Shown: positions 1-16,579, counted from the stretch's first letter. The stretch is 64,000 bases of DNA from Onchidella celtica (GCA_963931925.1 OZ007582.1:35859836-35923835); one strand, 5' to 3'. The notes: generated by a model not told the origin, from the letters alone. A program made the numbers and translations.

Positions 1-4235
<4,235 letters not shown>

Positions 4236-4733
4236 CGTGGTTTCGACGAGATTTCAAATGCAGCAGTCCTTTGATAAGCTGGCGATTTGCTGTGGAAGAC
4301 ATGAAAGAACAGAGTTATAATCACAAGTAAATTGATAACGAAGGAAAACTGAAGTAGAGCAGGGAGAAGAGAGTAAAACTCGGCCCTTCCTGGGTCAACT
4401 TCGACATTTTTCTCATTTCATCCTCAGAACAGGTTAGACCAATTTGTCTTGTTTCGTTCACGTCAGCAAAATTGACATCTAGACCATCATGCAGTGCTCC
4501 GGTGCCATTTTGAGTAAAAAAATAATTCAAGACAACGGAGAAGCACAAGTTTTATCAAGTTAGGTCACACCAATACACGGCACATGTTTGTTTTCTGTTA
4601 AACATTGAAAAGACATTGCTTTGTAATGATTATAACACCGACTATAGTAAGAAACGCCGAAATAACGTTATAAAAAATTTTAAAAAATTTGCAACGCTAT
4701 CACTTAAGGTTTTTTTTTTAGCAATTCCATTAC

Positions 4734-4836
4734 CTTTTTCTAGAAAGAAAACGATGAAACGATGAGAAGCTTGTGTCGCTCTAAGGGAAAGACCCGTTTG
4801 CCGATTACTATCCACTCGGACGCACTTTATATAAAT
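4734..4836 (-). promoter_or_regulatory. Candidate TATA promoter and noncoding exon 1, copy 1
   Basis: On the minus strand TATATAAA lies at 4833-4826. A start about 30 bp downstream would fall near 4803. A plausible donor (AAAAAG|GTAATG) at 4734/4733 would give a noncoding exon of about 70 bp, spliced over about 440 bp to the acceptor before the signal-peptide exon. The arrangement is typical, but neither the start site nor the splice is proven. Confidence 0.4.
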
Positions 4837-4839
4837 ACA

Positions 4840-7540
4840 TGTCCACTCGCCCTCGTTTTCGTGCTGCAATCAATTTTGGAACAATAGAACAATAAAAAGA
4901 ATGCTGCCAAGAATAGTCAATTTTAATGGCAAACGGTCACCCGTATACAGTTAGGCCCTATCATATGAAAGGCCCTTTATACTGGGTTTGATATCGCTAC
5001 TTTAGTCATTTTGTTTGTATGGCAAACTGACATACCGCCAACACCGTAGTTTTGAGAAAATGGCTTTGCCAACTATCCATCATTTTTACTGGTCTCGTCC
5101 ACAGCATCCCCTCCCCTCCGCTTCTTCACGGAAGATGACGTAAGACAGTAAAACACTCTTGGACTCTGTATATCTTTCTTTACATACATGTATTATACAA
5201 GAGACAACACCGAGACGAACTATCCCTTCTTTCACGATATGTCGACAACTTGCGCGCGTATAAACACTGCGAGTACTACTCACAGAGCTCTGTGGTACTA
5301 TATCTTTTTCGTTCAATTTTGAAGGGGTGTGGGTTCGAATTGCTGCATTGTTGACATGGATGATAAGCCCGCAAGTCGACGGACGGAATTTGGCGAATTG
5401 AACAGTCTCGGTAGCCTGTGTCTCGGATTATTTCTTTCTAATCTATTAGGTAAAGGTCAGTTACAAAAATTTGCACTGACAACTCCGAGACAACAAAAAA
5501 CCCAGAAAGCTGCACATTGCTTTTCTATAGCACCGAGACACGACAGGGTCTCTGAACCCAGCGAGAGTACATAGCTTAAACTAAAGTAGGTCAACACAGT
5601 AAACACTGACCGATATGCACGTGGGTATAATAGAAAGAGCTTGCCGAAAACTTCAAATCAATGGGTTTTCTTTGTCGCGTTTTATGTAACATTTTGTAGC
5701 TTTTCCTTTTGCTGGAATAACGCTCAAAACTGCTTATGTAAGAGTTGAAAAAGATACAAACTTCAATGATGGCAGTAATTTAACATGACAATGGGATTTT
5801 GCAATTGAGAAAAAAATGCCGACACAGCCCGTAGAACAGGCGTGGATACGGAAGATGTGAATTTGTAAAGACAAAATTAAGTAACAACGTAGGGTACGCC
5901 AGGTAAACTCGAGATAAATATGGAAAGACTTCCGAATGCGGCTCGTGCCATTGTCGTCATTAAGCACTTAATGTACTCAGGGGTTAATCGCCGAGCCTCG
6001 CATTAGTTATAAACACATCCTAGTGGAACACCAATTCGCCGAGGCGGCGGACCAACTGCGCAATGCCGGTCCTTAAGTCGCGTCCTTCTGCTGAGACCTG
6101 TTTCATTATTGTAAGAAAATCTGTCCATGAGACGCATTCAGAAATCCAGCCTCAAAAATAATTATAACACACCGTGCAAAAAACATGTTGAAAACTCGGC
6201 TAAGACGAACGTACGAAGAGGAGAATTGTTATAAACAATCAAGAAAGTACCAGAATAAAAACTGACAGCCTACAGAGAAAAAAAAAAAATTCCACCAATG
6301 TGTACAGCAATACAGGTCTGAATGCATAATTTTCGGGCAAGAAAACAACAGAATTCAGAGAAAGCCAATTGAATCTGGGTGTAGGTTAACATTTAAGGAC
6401 TATAGATGGAAATTGGAAGTGAGAAGGTTTTAGCTCTATGACCACAAGAGACTAAAAACACTTACCAAATACAAAGCAAAAGCAAACGTTGGGATTCTCA
6501 CCCATGCAAAGTTGACTTTTCACGCTCTCAATTCATTTAATTTAAACTTCACGCAGCTGCAGGTTTTTATATCTATATGACAGCAGGTGGTTGGATAGTT
6601 CCATGGAAATGAGAATGCCAGCAGAACTTATTTTTATGATGATTAAAAAACATTTTATGTTTAGAATGCAGCCATCTATGTTACAGCTAAATATTCATCA
6701 AATGATATAATGTAAATGAAAGCTCAGCTTTGGACCAAATCATAAGAGCTGAGCAGAATCCGGAAAGAATTCAGTACAACTCTGAACTTTTAGTTTTACG
6801 ATTATTTACAGACTGTCTCAATAATTAATTTCTTTTTGTGTTCTGGTTGAAAGGGTAAGAATTAGGTCCAAAGGTGTAAGAATTAGGTTTAGCGTTAGAG
6901 ATGAGAAAAGCGTTGGAGATAGGTTTTGGGTTAGGGCCTGACCGTGTGATCGGAATGTACTGAAGTCTTCCCGGGAATTCCACGCACCTTTGATTCATTG
7001 ATACTTGAAACGATCTGTTAAGTGTTAGAGTCATTTTCGCATGAAAGCATGATTTATGTGCCGAATTCATCTGTGGAAATTTGAGGCCAAGCTTACGAAA
7101 AGCGTACAACGGAGGAAAGGCGAAAGGGTTTGGGGGGGGGGGGGGGGGGATAAAAAACGAGCAAAGAAACAAAAAATTCCGGAATCGGGCACACATACTT
7201 TGTGGAGGCAATATAACCAAAAGCGTTGTTCTTCTGTTTTATAATTACTTTTTCTTTTTAAGTTTGCCAACCTATATTCCAACGAACTCATGGTTGAGAA
7301 ATTAGATTTGGCACTGACAAAGGACAGGAACATTGTTTTAAAAATATGAAAAATAAAAAGTTCATTACCTTTTTTTCGTGGAATGCCCCAACAGTTAAAA
7401 AGTTTGATTTTCGTGAATGACCATTTTCATGGGTCGCACATCCACTCATTTAGCCAACGTTATACAATGTGCTCTCGCACGTGAAATAACCGCTTTTCAT
7501 GTTCATCATGTGTTTGACAGTGAGGGCCATATTTATTATC
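4840..7540. other. Upstream flank of collagen-like gene, no gene seen
   Basis: This AT-rich sequence has no splice-supported reading frame that I recognise. It holds a dispersed repeat at 5205-5440, a GTTAGGG-like degenerate stretch at 6850-6945 and an 18-base G run near 7132. Short open frames here have no recognisable domains. Confidence 0.6.
5205..5440. repeat. Dispersed repeat family A
   Basis: This is similar over about 230 bp to 43060-43290, and identical to the copy at 58632-58867. Shared blocks include CTCTGTGGTACTA, TTTTTCGTTCAATTT, GAAGGGGTGTGG and GACGGAATTTGG. No terminal repeats or coding sequence were noticed, so the class is unknown. Confidence 0.75.
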
Positions 7541-7548
7541 AATCTTCT

Positions 7549-7583
7549 CTCTCTCTCTCTCTCTCTGTGTCTCTCTCTCACTC

Positions 7584-7622
<39 letters not shown>

Positions 7623-7774
7623 TTCTCTCTCTTCCTCCCTCTCTTTCCTCTCTCGCTGTGTTTCTTTCTCTTACTCTCTCTCTGTCTGTGTCTCTCTCTC
7701 ACTCTCTATCTGTCTCTCTCTCTCTCTCTGTCTCTCTTTCTCTCTCTTCCTCCCTCTCTTCCCTCTCTCTCTCT

Positions 7775-7812
<38 letters not shown>

Positions 7813-8390
7813 CTCTCTCTCTGTCTTTCTGTCTCTCTGTCTCTCTCTTCCTCCCTCTCTTCCCTCTCTCTCTCTGTGTCTCTCTTTCACTCTCTCTCTC
7901 TCTCTCTGTGTCTCTCTCTCACCCTCTCTCTGTCTGTCTGTCTCTCTGTCTCTCTTTCTCTCTCTTCCTCCCTCTCTTCCCTCTCTCTGTGTTTCTTTCC
8001 CTTACTCTCTCTCTCTCTCCCTCTCTCGGGCTCTCTCACTCTCTCTCTGTCGCTCTCTCTCTCTCTCTTCCTCCCTGTCTTCCCTCTCTCTCTCTCTGTT
8101 TCTTTCTCTCACTCTCTCATCTTTCTCTCTTTTCTTTTTGTCTTACTTCCTTTCTCTCTTTCTTTCTTTCTGTCTTTATTTCTTTCTTTCTTTCTTTCTT
8201 TCTCCCTCTCTCTTCTTCACTGTCTCTGTCTTTCTATACATGTAAGTTTCTCTTTCTCCCCTGCCTGACTGTCCGTCTGTCTGTCTGCGTGTCTTTCTGG
8301 CGTTCCTTTTCTTTTTCTTTCATCGTCTCTCTCTTTCTGTCTCTCTATGTCTCCCTGTCTCTCTCTCTTTGTGAGAATGTCACTCTCTCC
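7549..8390. repeat. CT-rich compound microsatellite
   Basis: About 840 bp of CT repeats is broken by GTCT, TTCCTCCCT and (CTTT)n segments. TTCCTCCCTCTCTTCC recurs at intervals of roughly 100-125 bp, so longer blocks were themselves duplicated. All three forward frames stay open and give meaningless Ser/Leu-rich frames. Confidence 0.95.
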
Positions 8391-8599
8391 TTCTTTTACT
8401 AGGTTATGTTTTAAATTTTCAACAACGCTAAATTTGCTCACCAGTGTACTAAAATGTCTTGCAAAGTCCTTGACCCAACTAACAGCTCGGCCGCGCCAGT
8501 CCAGCCTGTCTTTCACGTTAATCACCCACTACTCCATCTCATCCCCTCAAACCTCTCGCCTCGAAAATACAAAAGAAAGAAAGAAAAAAGAAAACGAAA

Positions 8600-8945
8600 T
8601 CAAGTAAGTACAAACATTTGAGACATAATTATATTTGAGGCGTGTATTCAGACATGTATTTGACATTCGTATCTGAGACGTATTTGACTTACTTATTTGA
8701 GACATGTATTTGACATATTATTTGAGATATTTATTTGACATACGTATTTGGCACATGTATTTGACATAATTCTGTTTTTGAGACATTGATTCGACATAAT
8801 GTATTTGAGACGTGTATTCCACATATGTATTTGTGACAGGTTTTTGACATCTGTCTTTGAGACATGTATGTGAGATATAATATGTATTTGAGAAGTGTAA
8901 TTGAGACGCGTACTTGAGACATACATTTGAAACATGTGCTTGAGA
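8600..8945. repeat. Degenerate minisatellite of TATTTGAGACATG type
   Basis: A core of TATTTGAGACATG or TATTTGACATA recurs about every 20-26 bp for roughly 340 bp. It is repeated in copy B at about 62030-62375. Confidence 0.85.
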
Positions 8946-9365
8946 CGCGTGGTCAGCTTGGATTTCGTACTATACAGTGAAACTTTATCTGAAAGTGCAA
9001 GGGTTAAAGTTAGGATCAGATTTAGCTAATTGGCCAGAATATTCCTTTCACTGATGACATGGTCAGAATAACGTTTTGCATTGGTGACACGGCCAGAATA
9101 AGTTTTTTGGGAACCTGGCTACAAGTGGTATTTTGGCTCCAGCGCCCAAAGAGTTTCTATCAAAATGAAATCTAATAATGCGAAAAATAATGTCGGAAAA
9201 GTAAGGTTAGAAACATTTATTAATGCAGAGTATTTATTACGATACAAGTAAAACATTGGCCTATGATACTAGCACGACTCTACCACTTTCCCACACCTGC
9301 CACCACCGTGATTGGTGCACTTGTCCCATCGGTGCACGTCTACGTCAATACTTTTCAGACACCCT

Positions 9366-9750
9366 CGTAGTAGTAGTAGTGGTAGTAGTAGCAGTAGCAG
9401 TAGCAGTAGCAGTAGCAGCAGCAGCAGTAGCAGCAGCAGCAGCATCAGTAGCAGCAGCAGTAGCAGTCCTAGTGGTGGCAGAAGTAGCAATAGTGGCAGT
9501 ACATGTAGTATCAACAGCTATAGTAATAGTTGAAATTGTAGCAGTTGTAGTTAGTACAGTAGTTGTAGAAGTACTAGTTGTAGTAACAGTGGAAGTAGTT
9601 GTAGCAGCAGAAGCAGTAGTGGTGGTAGTAGTGGTGGTAGTAGTGGTGGTAGTAGTAAGAGTAGTAGTGGCAGTAGTAGTAGTAGCAGCAGTAGTAGTGG
9701 TAGCAATAGTAATATTAGTAGTAGCAATAGTAGCAGTAGTAATAATATTA
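9366..9750. repeat. Trinucleotide microsatellite (TAG/CAG/TGG)
   Basis: About 385 bp of trinucleotide runs shifts between GTA, GCA and GGT types and ends in AATAATATTATA. It produces long poly-Val, poly-Ser or poly-Leu frames on either strand. These are not considered genes. Confidence 0.93.
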
Positions 9751-9935
9751 TATTGATAAATGAATACATAGATAAATTAACAAATAAATACGTGAAAACA
9801 TAGATAACCCCCCGCTCCCCCCCCCAAAAAAAAAATTTAAAAAATATATATATAATATATAAACAAAGGAACATTTCGCAATGGCGTCAGTTCCAGAATT
9901 GAGCGCTCTGTTTGGCCAGTTATGACCTATCTGGG

Positions 9936-10212
9936 GACAAGGTGGTCTAGAAGCAAGGTGCTCGCCTTTCATGCTAAGGGTCCCGGGCTCAAAACCCGGG
10001 CTGTACAGGCATGTTGGAAAATTGGGATTTTTCTCATGTTTTCGTGTCCCTGATCCTATTGGGGGGTAGGATCGAGTACCTAGTCTTCTCGGATAAGGAC
10101 GAACAAATTCGGAGGGCAAGTGTGCACGTTGCGCACGTTAAAGATACCTTGACAGTTGGAAATCGTAAAGAGCAGGCTGTACAGGCCGCTGCCCGGGCAA
10201 AATTGAAAATAA
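9936..10212 (+). mobile_element. tRNA-derived SINE, copy in duplicated segment A
   Basis: The head shows a Pol III A-box-like stretch (TGGTCTAGAAGC) and a B-box-like stretch (GGCTCAAAACC), followed by CATGTTGGAAAATT. A conserved body follows (GTGTCCCTGATCCTAT, CTTCTCGGATAAGGAC, GTGCACGTTGCGCACGTTAA). It ends with GCCCGGGCAAAATTGAAAATAAA and lacks the longer 3' tail seen at 19.2 and 34.8 kb. A matching copy B is at about 63365-63641. Confidence 0.85.
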
Positions 10213-10484
10213 AATTAATAGATTAAAATTTAGCCATATCACACCCCCCCCCCCACCCCCACCCCCCACCCCCATATCACCAACAAAAAATTATAATTCT
10301 AAATTAAATAAATATGAATATTTATTCGAGTATTATTATAATACTTTAGAATACAAGTTGTGAGTTGTGAATTGTTGTGGACTGCGCCTAACAGGCTGCG
10401 GTTACAATTTGCTCTGAGATAGAGAGAGATAGAGAGAGTGAGAGAGAGAGAGGGTGAGAGAAAGAAAGAGCGCGTGAGAGAGCT

Positions 10485-10562
10485 TCTGTAAAGCGCATAG
10501 AGCATTTCTAATGGCAATGGGTATGCGCTATATAAATGCCATCCATTATTATTATTATTATT
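10485..10562 (+). mobile_element. ATT-tailed retroelement 3' end
   Basis: The sequence TGTAAAGCGCATAGAGC, then GCGCTATATAAATGCC, then (ATT)n resembles the 3' end at 45640-45738. The shared layout suggests the tail of a SINE or LINE family. No body was recognised upstream beyond an AGAG microsatellite. Confidence 0.5.
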
Positions 10563-10572
10563 ACTAGTAACT

Positions 10573-12729
10573 GCCCCATTCTTCGAATGGTAAAAAACAA
10601 AACTCGCCACTCCAGACCGAAAGGAATCAGCACAAAGACATTGATGTCGAGACACTATGGGTCATCCACATAAAATCGGCGATCAATAGGTAGATAGGAT
10701 AGTATTACAGTAGTACACAGTGCACAGTTAGTAGTGCGCACCGAGAATTTTTCATGGGCTCATGTTTTCGTAAAAAATGAAGGATCGGAGGGCGTCAATT
10801 AGCGGCATTAATTTTTAAGCAAACTCAAACTCAAAAAAATACTTCCCCACCTTTTCAAGACTCCAAATCTAAAAAAGAACTTTTGCGGGTCGAAGGGCAG
10901 GTACATGTAAAATTTAACGCAAATCCGAGCTGTGTGAGCCGCAGTAGGTCTTATTAAAAATCACGTGGATGTTTTTTATATTATTATTACATTTTCCTTT
11001 CTTTGACTATTTTGAGCATAATTAGCTCTAGTTCGATCCTCGAGGCGTGAGAGGCCTAGATCTGGCCTTTGGGCAAAGTTTTCTTGGCATGACTGACACT
11101 CCAAGATCTATAATAAAAAATATTTCCTTCCGAGCTGGAACCACACTCTAAATATTTATACACAGTTTTCTTGGTTTGAATGAATGGCACTCACCTCATC
11201 TATATAACACTATACTCGGTATCAAAGTTTTCTTGGCGTGGCTGGATCGTGAACTCTAGTTTACATTTCCGGTAAGAGGCGGAAATGACGCAATTGACGG
11301 AGGTACATTATCACGTCGTATTCGCAATCATGAATTGATAACTGATAATTATAACTGAATTTCTGGAAAAAGTAAAGAGTTTCGGGAAAAAATGAGCACG
11401 ACACGTACAGGCTTGATATATTTTACATACATGTGCCAAGTTTCATTTCTCTATGTTGCGTAGTAAAAAAGCCTTTGCGGGAACAAAGTTGGGCCCAAGC
11501 TCCATTATTATATGTGATATGATTATCTCAAAATAACATATTGTTTTTCCCGTATTTCCCAAAAGTTAGCAGTAAAAGTACACCTGTTGCAATTTCTGTA
11601 GGCAGAATGTGGTCATATGGGACGATGTACCAAATGGGACCAGTGATAAATAATGAAAAAAAATGTAAAGCTTACGTGAATTATTGACATTAATTGAGGA
11701 ATAATGCAATAAAGTTACGGTTTCATTAGTATGGCCATAAAATTTATTGGATATTTTCCTTTTGTAATAAAGAGTGACGTTGGCAGCTGAATCCACATTA
11801 GGTTACATTTATATACGAGTACAGTAAGTCTTACAACAAACAATTAAAGGGCTATAACTTTTGAATGGGTGGAGATAACTGAATGAAATACAAAAAAACC
11901 GTGTCATCTTTAATGCTATTGATCCTATAAATGAACTAGATCTAAATGAGCATTTCAGGCAAGATAGAAACAATCGAAACCCCTGATACGACAGTCTGAA
12001 ACCTCATAATTTATGTGTTTGTTTTCTCCTGTTTTTTTTGTTTGTTTGTTTAATGTTCTGAGCCTTATTGTTTGGTTGTCCAAGACAGGACATCAAGTCA
12101 TTAGGAAAATGAAAGATTGTTTATTTCGTGGGTCCAACCTTTGTTTATTTCATAATTATTTTTTTTTTACCTTTTTGAATTAACCTAATTCATTCAAATG
12201 TTACAGTCTTTTAAAGTTGCTTGCAAGACTTATGAGGCAGAGTATGTAATTTATAGATGTACAGGTAAAAAATGTTGGACACGTGGGGAGGATGAATGAC
12301 AATAGGTGGACAAAACGCTGCACTGAACGGAGTGTAGGGATTTCATGGTGTACTTTATAAAATTTAATAACTGTATAGATCACCTGTTGTTTGATTAATA
12401 TATCAATGTTGGTTGTTTCCTCGTTTAGCTCGGATTAAAACAGCGAATTTAACAAATGCACGAGTTTTATTTGCTCTAAAAGCTAGGAGTACATGAAACT
12501 TCAATTCTCGATTTCTCAAAAATAGACCATCGGGGGCGGAAACTGGCCGTTGTCGTGCCAATCGTAGAGGCGTAGAGAGAGTGAATGACAGAGTGCGTTT
12601 TTGTTTTTTTTTTTTTTTATTTTGTAAATCGACGGTCAGCTATAGAAACTTCGTTAAATTCAAAGTTTTTTACAGGCGAAGAAAAAAAATGATTACTTTA
12701 AATACTTGGAGCTGCAACTTGGTGCCTAA
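10573..12729. other. Noncoding stretch, no gene seen
   Basis: No splice-supported frames or known domains were found. A motif AGTTTTCTTGG recurs three times between 11076 and 11240 at about 65-85-bp spacing. T-rich low-complexity tracts are present near 12010-12170 and 12600. Confidence 0.6.
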
Positions 12730-12926
12730 GGGTAGCCACATAAAGGCCACCGAATTCTGTCACCGAGCCACTAGGCGCTTTAGGTGAGAAGAATTGCACT
12801 ATGTAATTTCAACAACTGCACATAGAGCCCACCTAGATCCGGTCTGTTTATATATAGTGCAATTCTTCTCACCTAAAGCGCCTAGTAGCTCGGTGACCGA
12901 ATTCGGTGGCCTTCGTGTGGCTACCC
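12730..12926. mobile_element. 197-bp foldback (MITE-like) element
   Basis: The arms at 12730-12802 and 12854-12926 (73 bp each) are near-perfect inverted repeats starting GGGTAGCCACA and ending TGTGGCTACCC, around a 51-bp loop. No coding sequence. I saw no clear target duplication, so it could be a foldback element or a hairpin made by local inverted duplication. Confidence 0.8.
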
Positions 12927-12997
12927 TAACCTACGCTCTTGTAGCATATTTCGTACTTTGGGACGAGAGTCGCACAGTTGTTACGTAGTCAGGGTTT

Positions 12998-13103
12998 ACG
13001 AGGTTATAAGGCGCCGAAATCGGCTGTTGGAACCTCGTTTAAAACTCTAACGAGGTTCAAGCGCATAGAGGGCGCGCTGCTTGACTGATCGTACAACCTC
13101 GTT
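12998..13103. repeat. Cluster of four alternating AACCTCGTT motifs
   Basis: ACGAGGTT at 12998-13005, AACCTCGTT at 13031-13039, AACGAGGTT at 13049-13057 and AACCTCGTT at 13095-13103 alternate in orientation. The surrounding sequence is GC-richer than its flanks. Function unknown. Confidence 0.6.
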
Positions 13104-13444
13104 ACTGTTCTTTGGGCGTGGCAAAAAAATATTTAACAGTGCCTCAACGGCATCTGTAAAGTTGTCCCCTTTTGCCATTTTTGTGTGCTAAATATATCCT
13201 TTGTAACCAAGAATCATTATTGATGATTCTTCACTAATATTTCATTTCTTTGTTACACCATCAACATTCGAATGAATGTGATGTAGATGAACGATCTATT
13301 ATCTAACCTAAAGCAAATTATTTGTGTTTTTCCTGTATATTATTATAATAAATTTAAAAATGGAGTCATCTGCTGATATCCTAACGTTCGCACTCCGCGC
13401 ATTAATAACAAAAGTATTATGCGTAATTTATCTAATAATATATT

Positions 13445-13798
13445 ATAATAGGCCTCTCTCCTTCTCTCTCTCACTCTTTCTTTCTCTCTCTCTCCCTATC
13501 TATCTATCTCTCTGTTTATCTGTCTGTTTTTCTCTTTCCCTCTCTCTCTCTCTCTCTTCTTTATCTTATTTCTTTCTCTTATTCTCTTTCATATTTATCT
13601 TTCTCTCCCCTTGTCTTTTTCGCCCTTCCCGCTCTCCTTTTCTTTAATATTTCTCTGTTTCTTTCCTTCTCATCCTTCTTCTCTTTCCCCCTTCTCCTGC
13701 TTTCGAAAGAGCTGCACTTTGATTCTCTGAGACAGCCGTGCTCAGGTTCTTTGTGACAACAACAGAGAGAGAGAGAGAGAGAGGCAGAGAAAGAGTGA

Positions 13799-13853
<55 letters not shown>

Positions 13854-13868
13854 CAGAGAGAGACAGAG

Positions 13869-13929
<61 letters not shown>

Positions 13930-14046
13930 AACAGAGAGATGCATTCTGATTCTTTAAAAGAGCTGCATTCTGATTTTCTTGTTAGAGCTGTACCCTCGGA
14001 GAGCTGCATTCTCTTGTTCTTTAAAAGAGGGGAGCTCTGATTTCTT

Positions 14047-14110
<64 letters not shown>
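13445..14110. repeat. CT block followed by GA blocks
   Basis: A CT-rich block (about 13447-13690) is followed by GA blocks at about 13763-13927 and 14048-14110. The GA blocks are separated by a recurring GAGCTGCATTCTGATTCT-type unit, which also occurs near 13712, 13940, 13966, 14000 and 14158. All long frames here are Ser/Leu or Glu/Arg low-complexity. Confidence 0.92.
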
Positions 14111-14114
<4 letters not shown>

Positions 14115-14339
14115 CACTTTGGTTCTTGGAGAGAGGGAGGGAATTTTGTACTTGGGAGAGCTGCATTTCAATTCTTTGGGTAATTTTCACTCTCTCCCTC
14201 TATGGACCTCTTTCTATCCCCATTTATCTCTGCTCCTTTTCCCCCGCTCCCACTCTCCTCCCTCTGCCTGTCTCCGTATCCGTTAGTCTGTCGGGCTCCC
14301 TGCCTCTCTTTCTTTAGTATGCTTTTGTTTCCCTCGAAC

Positions 14340-15261
14340 TAAATATGTCAAACTTGACCTAAAATTCAGCCAGGAAATTCTTCATTCTATCTCAGGCAAT
14401 ATAAAACCACAATGTGTTCTAAAAGCACAGACAAACAAACGCAAGTATAACTGTTCAGATAAACATGTGAAGATCAGAATATGCTCCATTGTATCCAAGC
14501 CAATGTCCTCCGTTGGAATAGATTTAACTGAAAATAATTATTAGAATGGTAAAATAACAAGCGCTATAGGCAAATCCTACAGGACGTTTATTTACTATTG
14601 AACATTAATATTGATGTATATTACCAGTGCTGAAACTCTTCAATGAAAGGGAATAAAAACATATTAAAGTGGAGCAAATTTACAATGATCAGTTTCCTCA
14701 CGACATCCATTTTGCTAAATCCAAAAATTCACCCGTATTGATTCTTAACTGAGCCCGATAGGGAAAAAGACATTATGTATATATCAGAACATGTTTACTG
14801 ACAAAAAGCCTTAGTTATTGAGTCAGTATTGTTTGTCCTGCAGGTTTGATAAAGGATTAAGCTTTTCTTAACTGTCTCGCTACCATAAGCTGCTCTGAGC
14901 GGTTCATCAGAAAAACAAAATCATTTCAAATAGTACGTGAAAGTCACAGTGACAAATATTTTTTCTTAAATGTCCAATAGTGTGTCACTTTACTAAATTT
15001 TTTCACTACTCTTGAACAGCCATAAAGTGTTACTGACCCCGTCTTCGAAAAGGGCAGTGTACTCTGAAGGGATCCAGCTGGAAGTGAATCAGTTAAGATA
15101 TATAGGTGTTTTATAATGACTGCAGCTAGCTGAAGAAATAGCTGGACGGGCTTGCATATGGACCGTGAGCACGTAAACTTTAACCTTCATCAGCAACTTT
15201 TATTTGTAACCGCTACAGAGAGAAAGGCCGTCAATCGTCTGTCACCCACAGGCTCCAATTG
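14340..15261. other. Noncoding stretch, nothing recognised
   Basis: AT-rich sequence with no long frame, no recognisable exon and no strong repeat. Confidence 0.55.
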
Positions 15262-15517
15262 AAGAGCAGCTGGGTAAGTCATATTTTGTCAGGAATTATG
15301 GCCCTTTAAGATAGTCATTCAAATTTAGTGTGTAAGATGCGGTGTACGCGTTCAGTTAAAACTTACTATGTCCCGTTTTTACCCAAAGATAAAGACGGGG
15401 CATAGCAAGGGCCAAATGAACACTTACACCGCGTATTACACTGATTTTGAATGAATATCTGAAAGGGGCCATAACTCTTACAAAATTTGACTTAACCAGT
15501 TTTAGAAAAACGCTCTT
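15262..15517. mobile_element. MITE-like element with long inverted arms
   Basis: The arms at about 15271-15381 and 15388-15498 are inverted copies of each other at roughly three quarters identity by eye. The ends read TGGGTAAGTC and GACTTAACCA. A relative with the same left arm lies in the collagen-like gene intron (1988-2185 and its copy). It is non-coding. Target duplications were not resolved. Confidence 0.7.
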
Positions 15518-15987
15518 GAATTATGAGATGCTGAGTCCAGACAAGCTAGGAAAAGCAAGAATACATAACGAACATAACATAAAGATAGGTCAGAAGGAGA
15601 CCTTTTGAAAGCCACTTTACAGGTTTGCTAAAGTTGTCGCAATCAGTATACATGTATTAACAAGCAGTGCACAAATTCAAGCACGCCCGCCTTAGAGCTG
15701 TGGCATACTGGTCGTATAAACTCGCGAACTGATGACAGCGCGAATGGCCTCGATCACAGAAGCCAAGTGGAGCGTGTCACGCTTGTCGTACTTGCACGTA
15801 CTTGTCCCATTCATTTTTAGACCTGGCACTCATCAACAGAGAAGTGAAACCTGCAGACTGCAAAAGTAGCCGGTCAAGGAAAATCTCGTCTACCGAAGGC
15901 CCAGCGCTCATTGGCTGATTTTGGCTGTCCAATTAGTTGGATGAAGGCGCCATTTGAGTTCCAGTGAGATCTAACCAAACATACTAC

Positions 15988-16315
15988 AGATAAGACAGCT
16001 AGTGCTTTCAGCGTGCACAGATTTCGCACTGCGACCTAGCGGCAAACATACCGAAGTCACGAAAAGGCCGAATTTTACAAAGCCAAACAGGAAAAATATT
16101 GAATTTTGTTCACTGTTCAGCTATCGCTACAGGCCTCAATGACGTCACTTATTGTGGAATTATAACCTCAATCGCTGCTGGAAAACTCTGGCTATTTTTT
16201 ATTTATTTTTTAGTGGCAGGACCACAGTCACAATTTTGCATGAATAAATTTACCATTATATCAAGCATTCTTTTCATACTATGCACCATGTGCAACGCCC
16301 CCGATCAGCGCGCAA
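15988..16315 (+). repeat. Dispersed repeat family B, copy 1
   Basis: This aligns with 24297-24600 in the same orientation over about 310 bp. Shared blocks include AGACAGCTAGTGCTTT, AAAATATTGAATTTT, CACTGTTCAGCTATCG and ATCAAGCATT. The open frame at 16099-16566 overlaps it but has no recognisable domain. Confidence 0.8.
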
Positions 16316-16579
16316 ACTGTGTGAACGTTTTGTTTTTTACTGATGCGAGGAAGACAGTGTCTCATCTTATCGTTTCTAGTATCTTGGGTTCAAGTGAGGT
16401 CCAACTAGTTGTGGCGGTCCGTGAGGTCTCACTGAAGCTCAATCTTGTGATGTCACTATCTGGCTGGTCGGCTGATCAAAGTCGACTAGCACATGGATAC
16501 ACACTGCGTGTGGTCGAATTCATTCATTCGCGAATTCATGCGACCAGCGAGTCAAATGTGACATAGCTTTCTTGCCCAT

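Noticed and set aside
6850..6945. Interstitial telomere-like sequence (GGTTAGGG, AATTAGG)
   Set aside because: Too irregular; no run of consecutive TTAGGG units.
7417..8402. Long Ser/Leu-rich frames over CT repeats (also at 13.4-14.3, 23.1-23.6, 24.6-25.2 and 60.8-61.8 kb)
   Set aside because: Translation of microsatellites; all frames are open on both strands.
9223..9874. Poly-Val, poly-Ser and poly-Leu frames
   Set aside because: Translation of a trinucleotide microsatellite.
16099..16566. 155-residue plus-strand frame
   Set aside because: It starts inside dispersed repeat family B, shows no domain, and the second repeat copy at 24.3 kb does not keep the frame.
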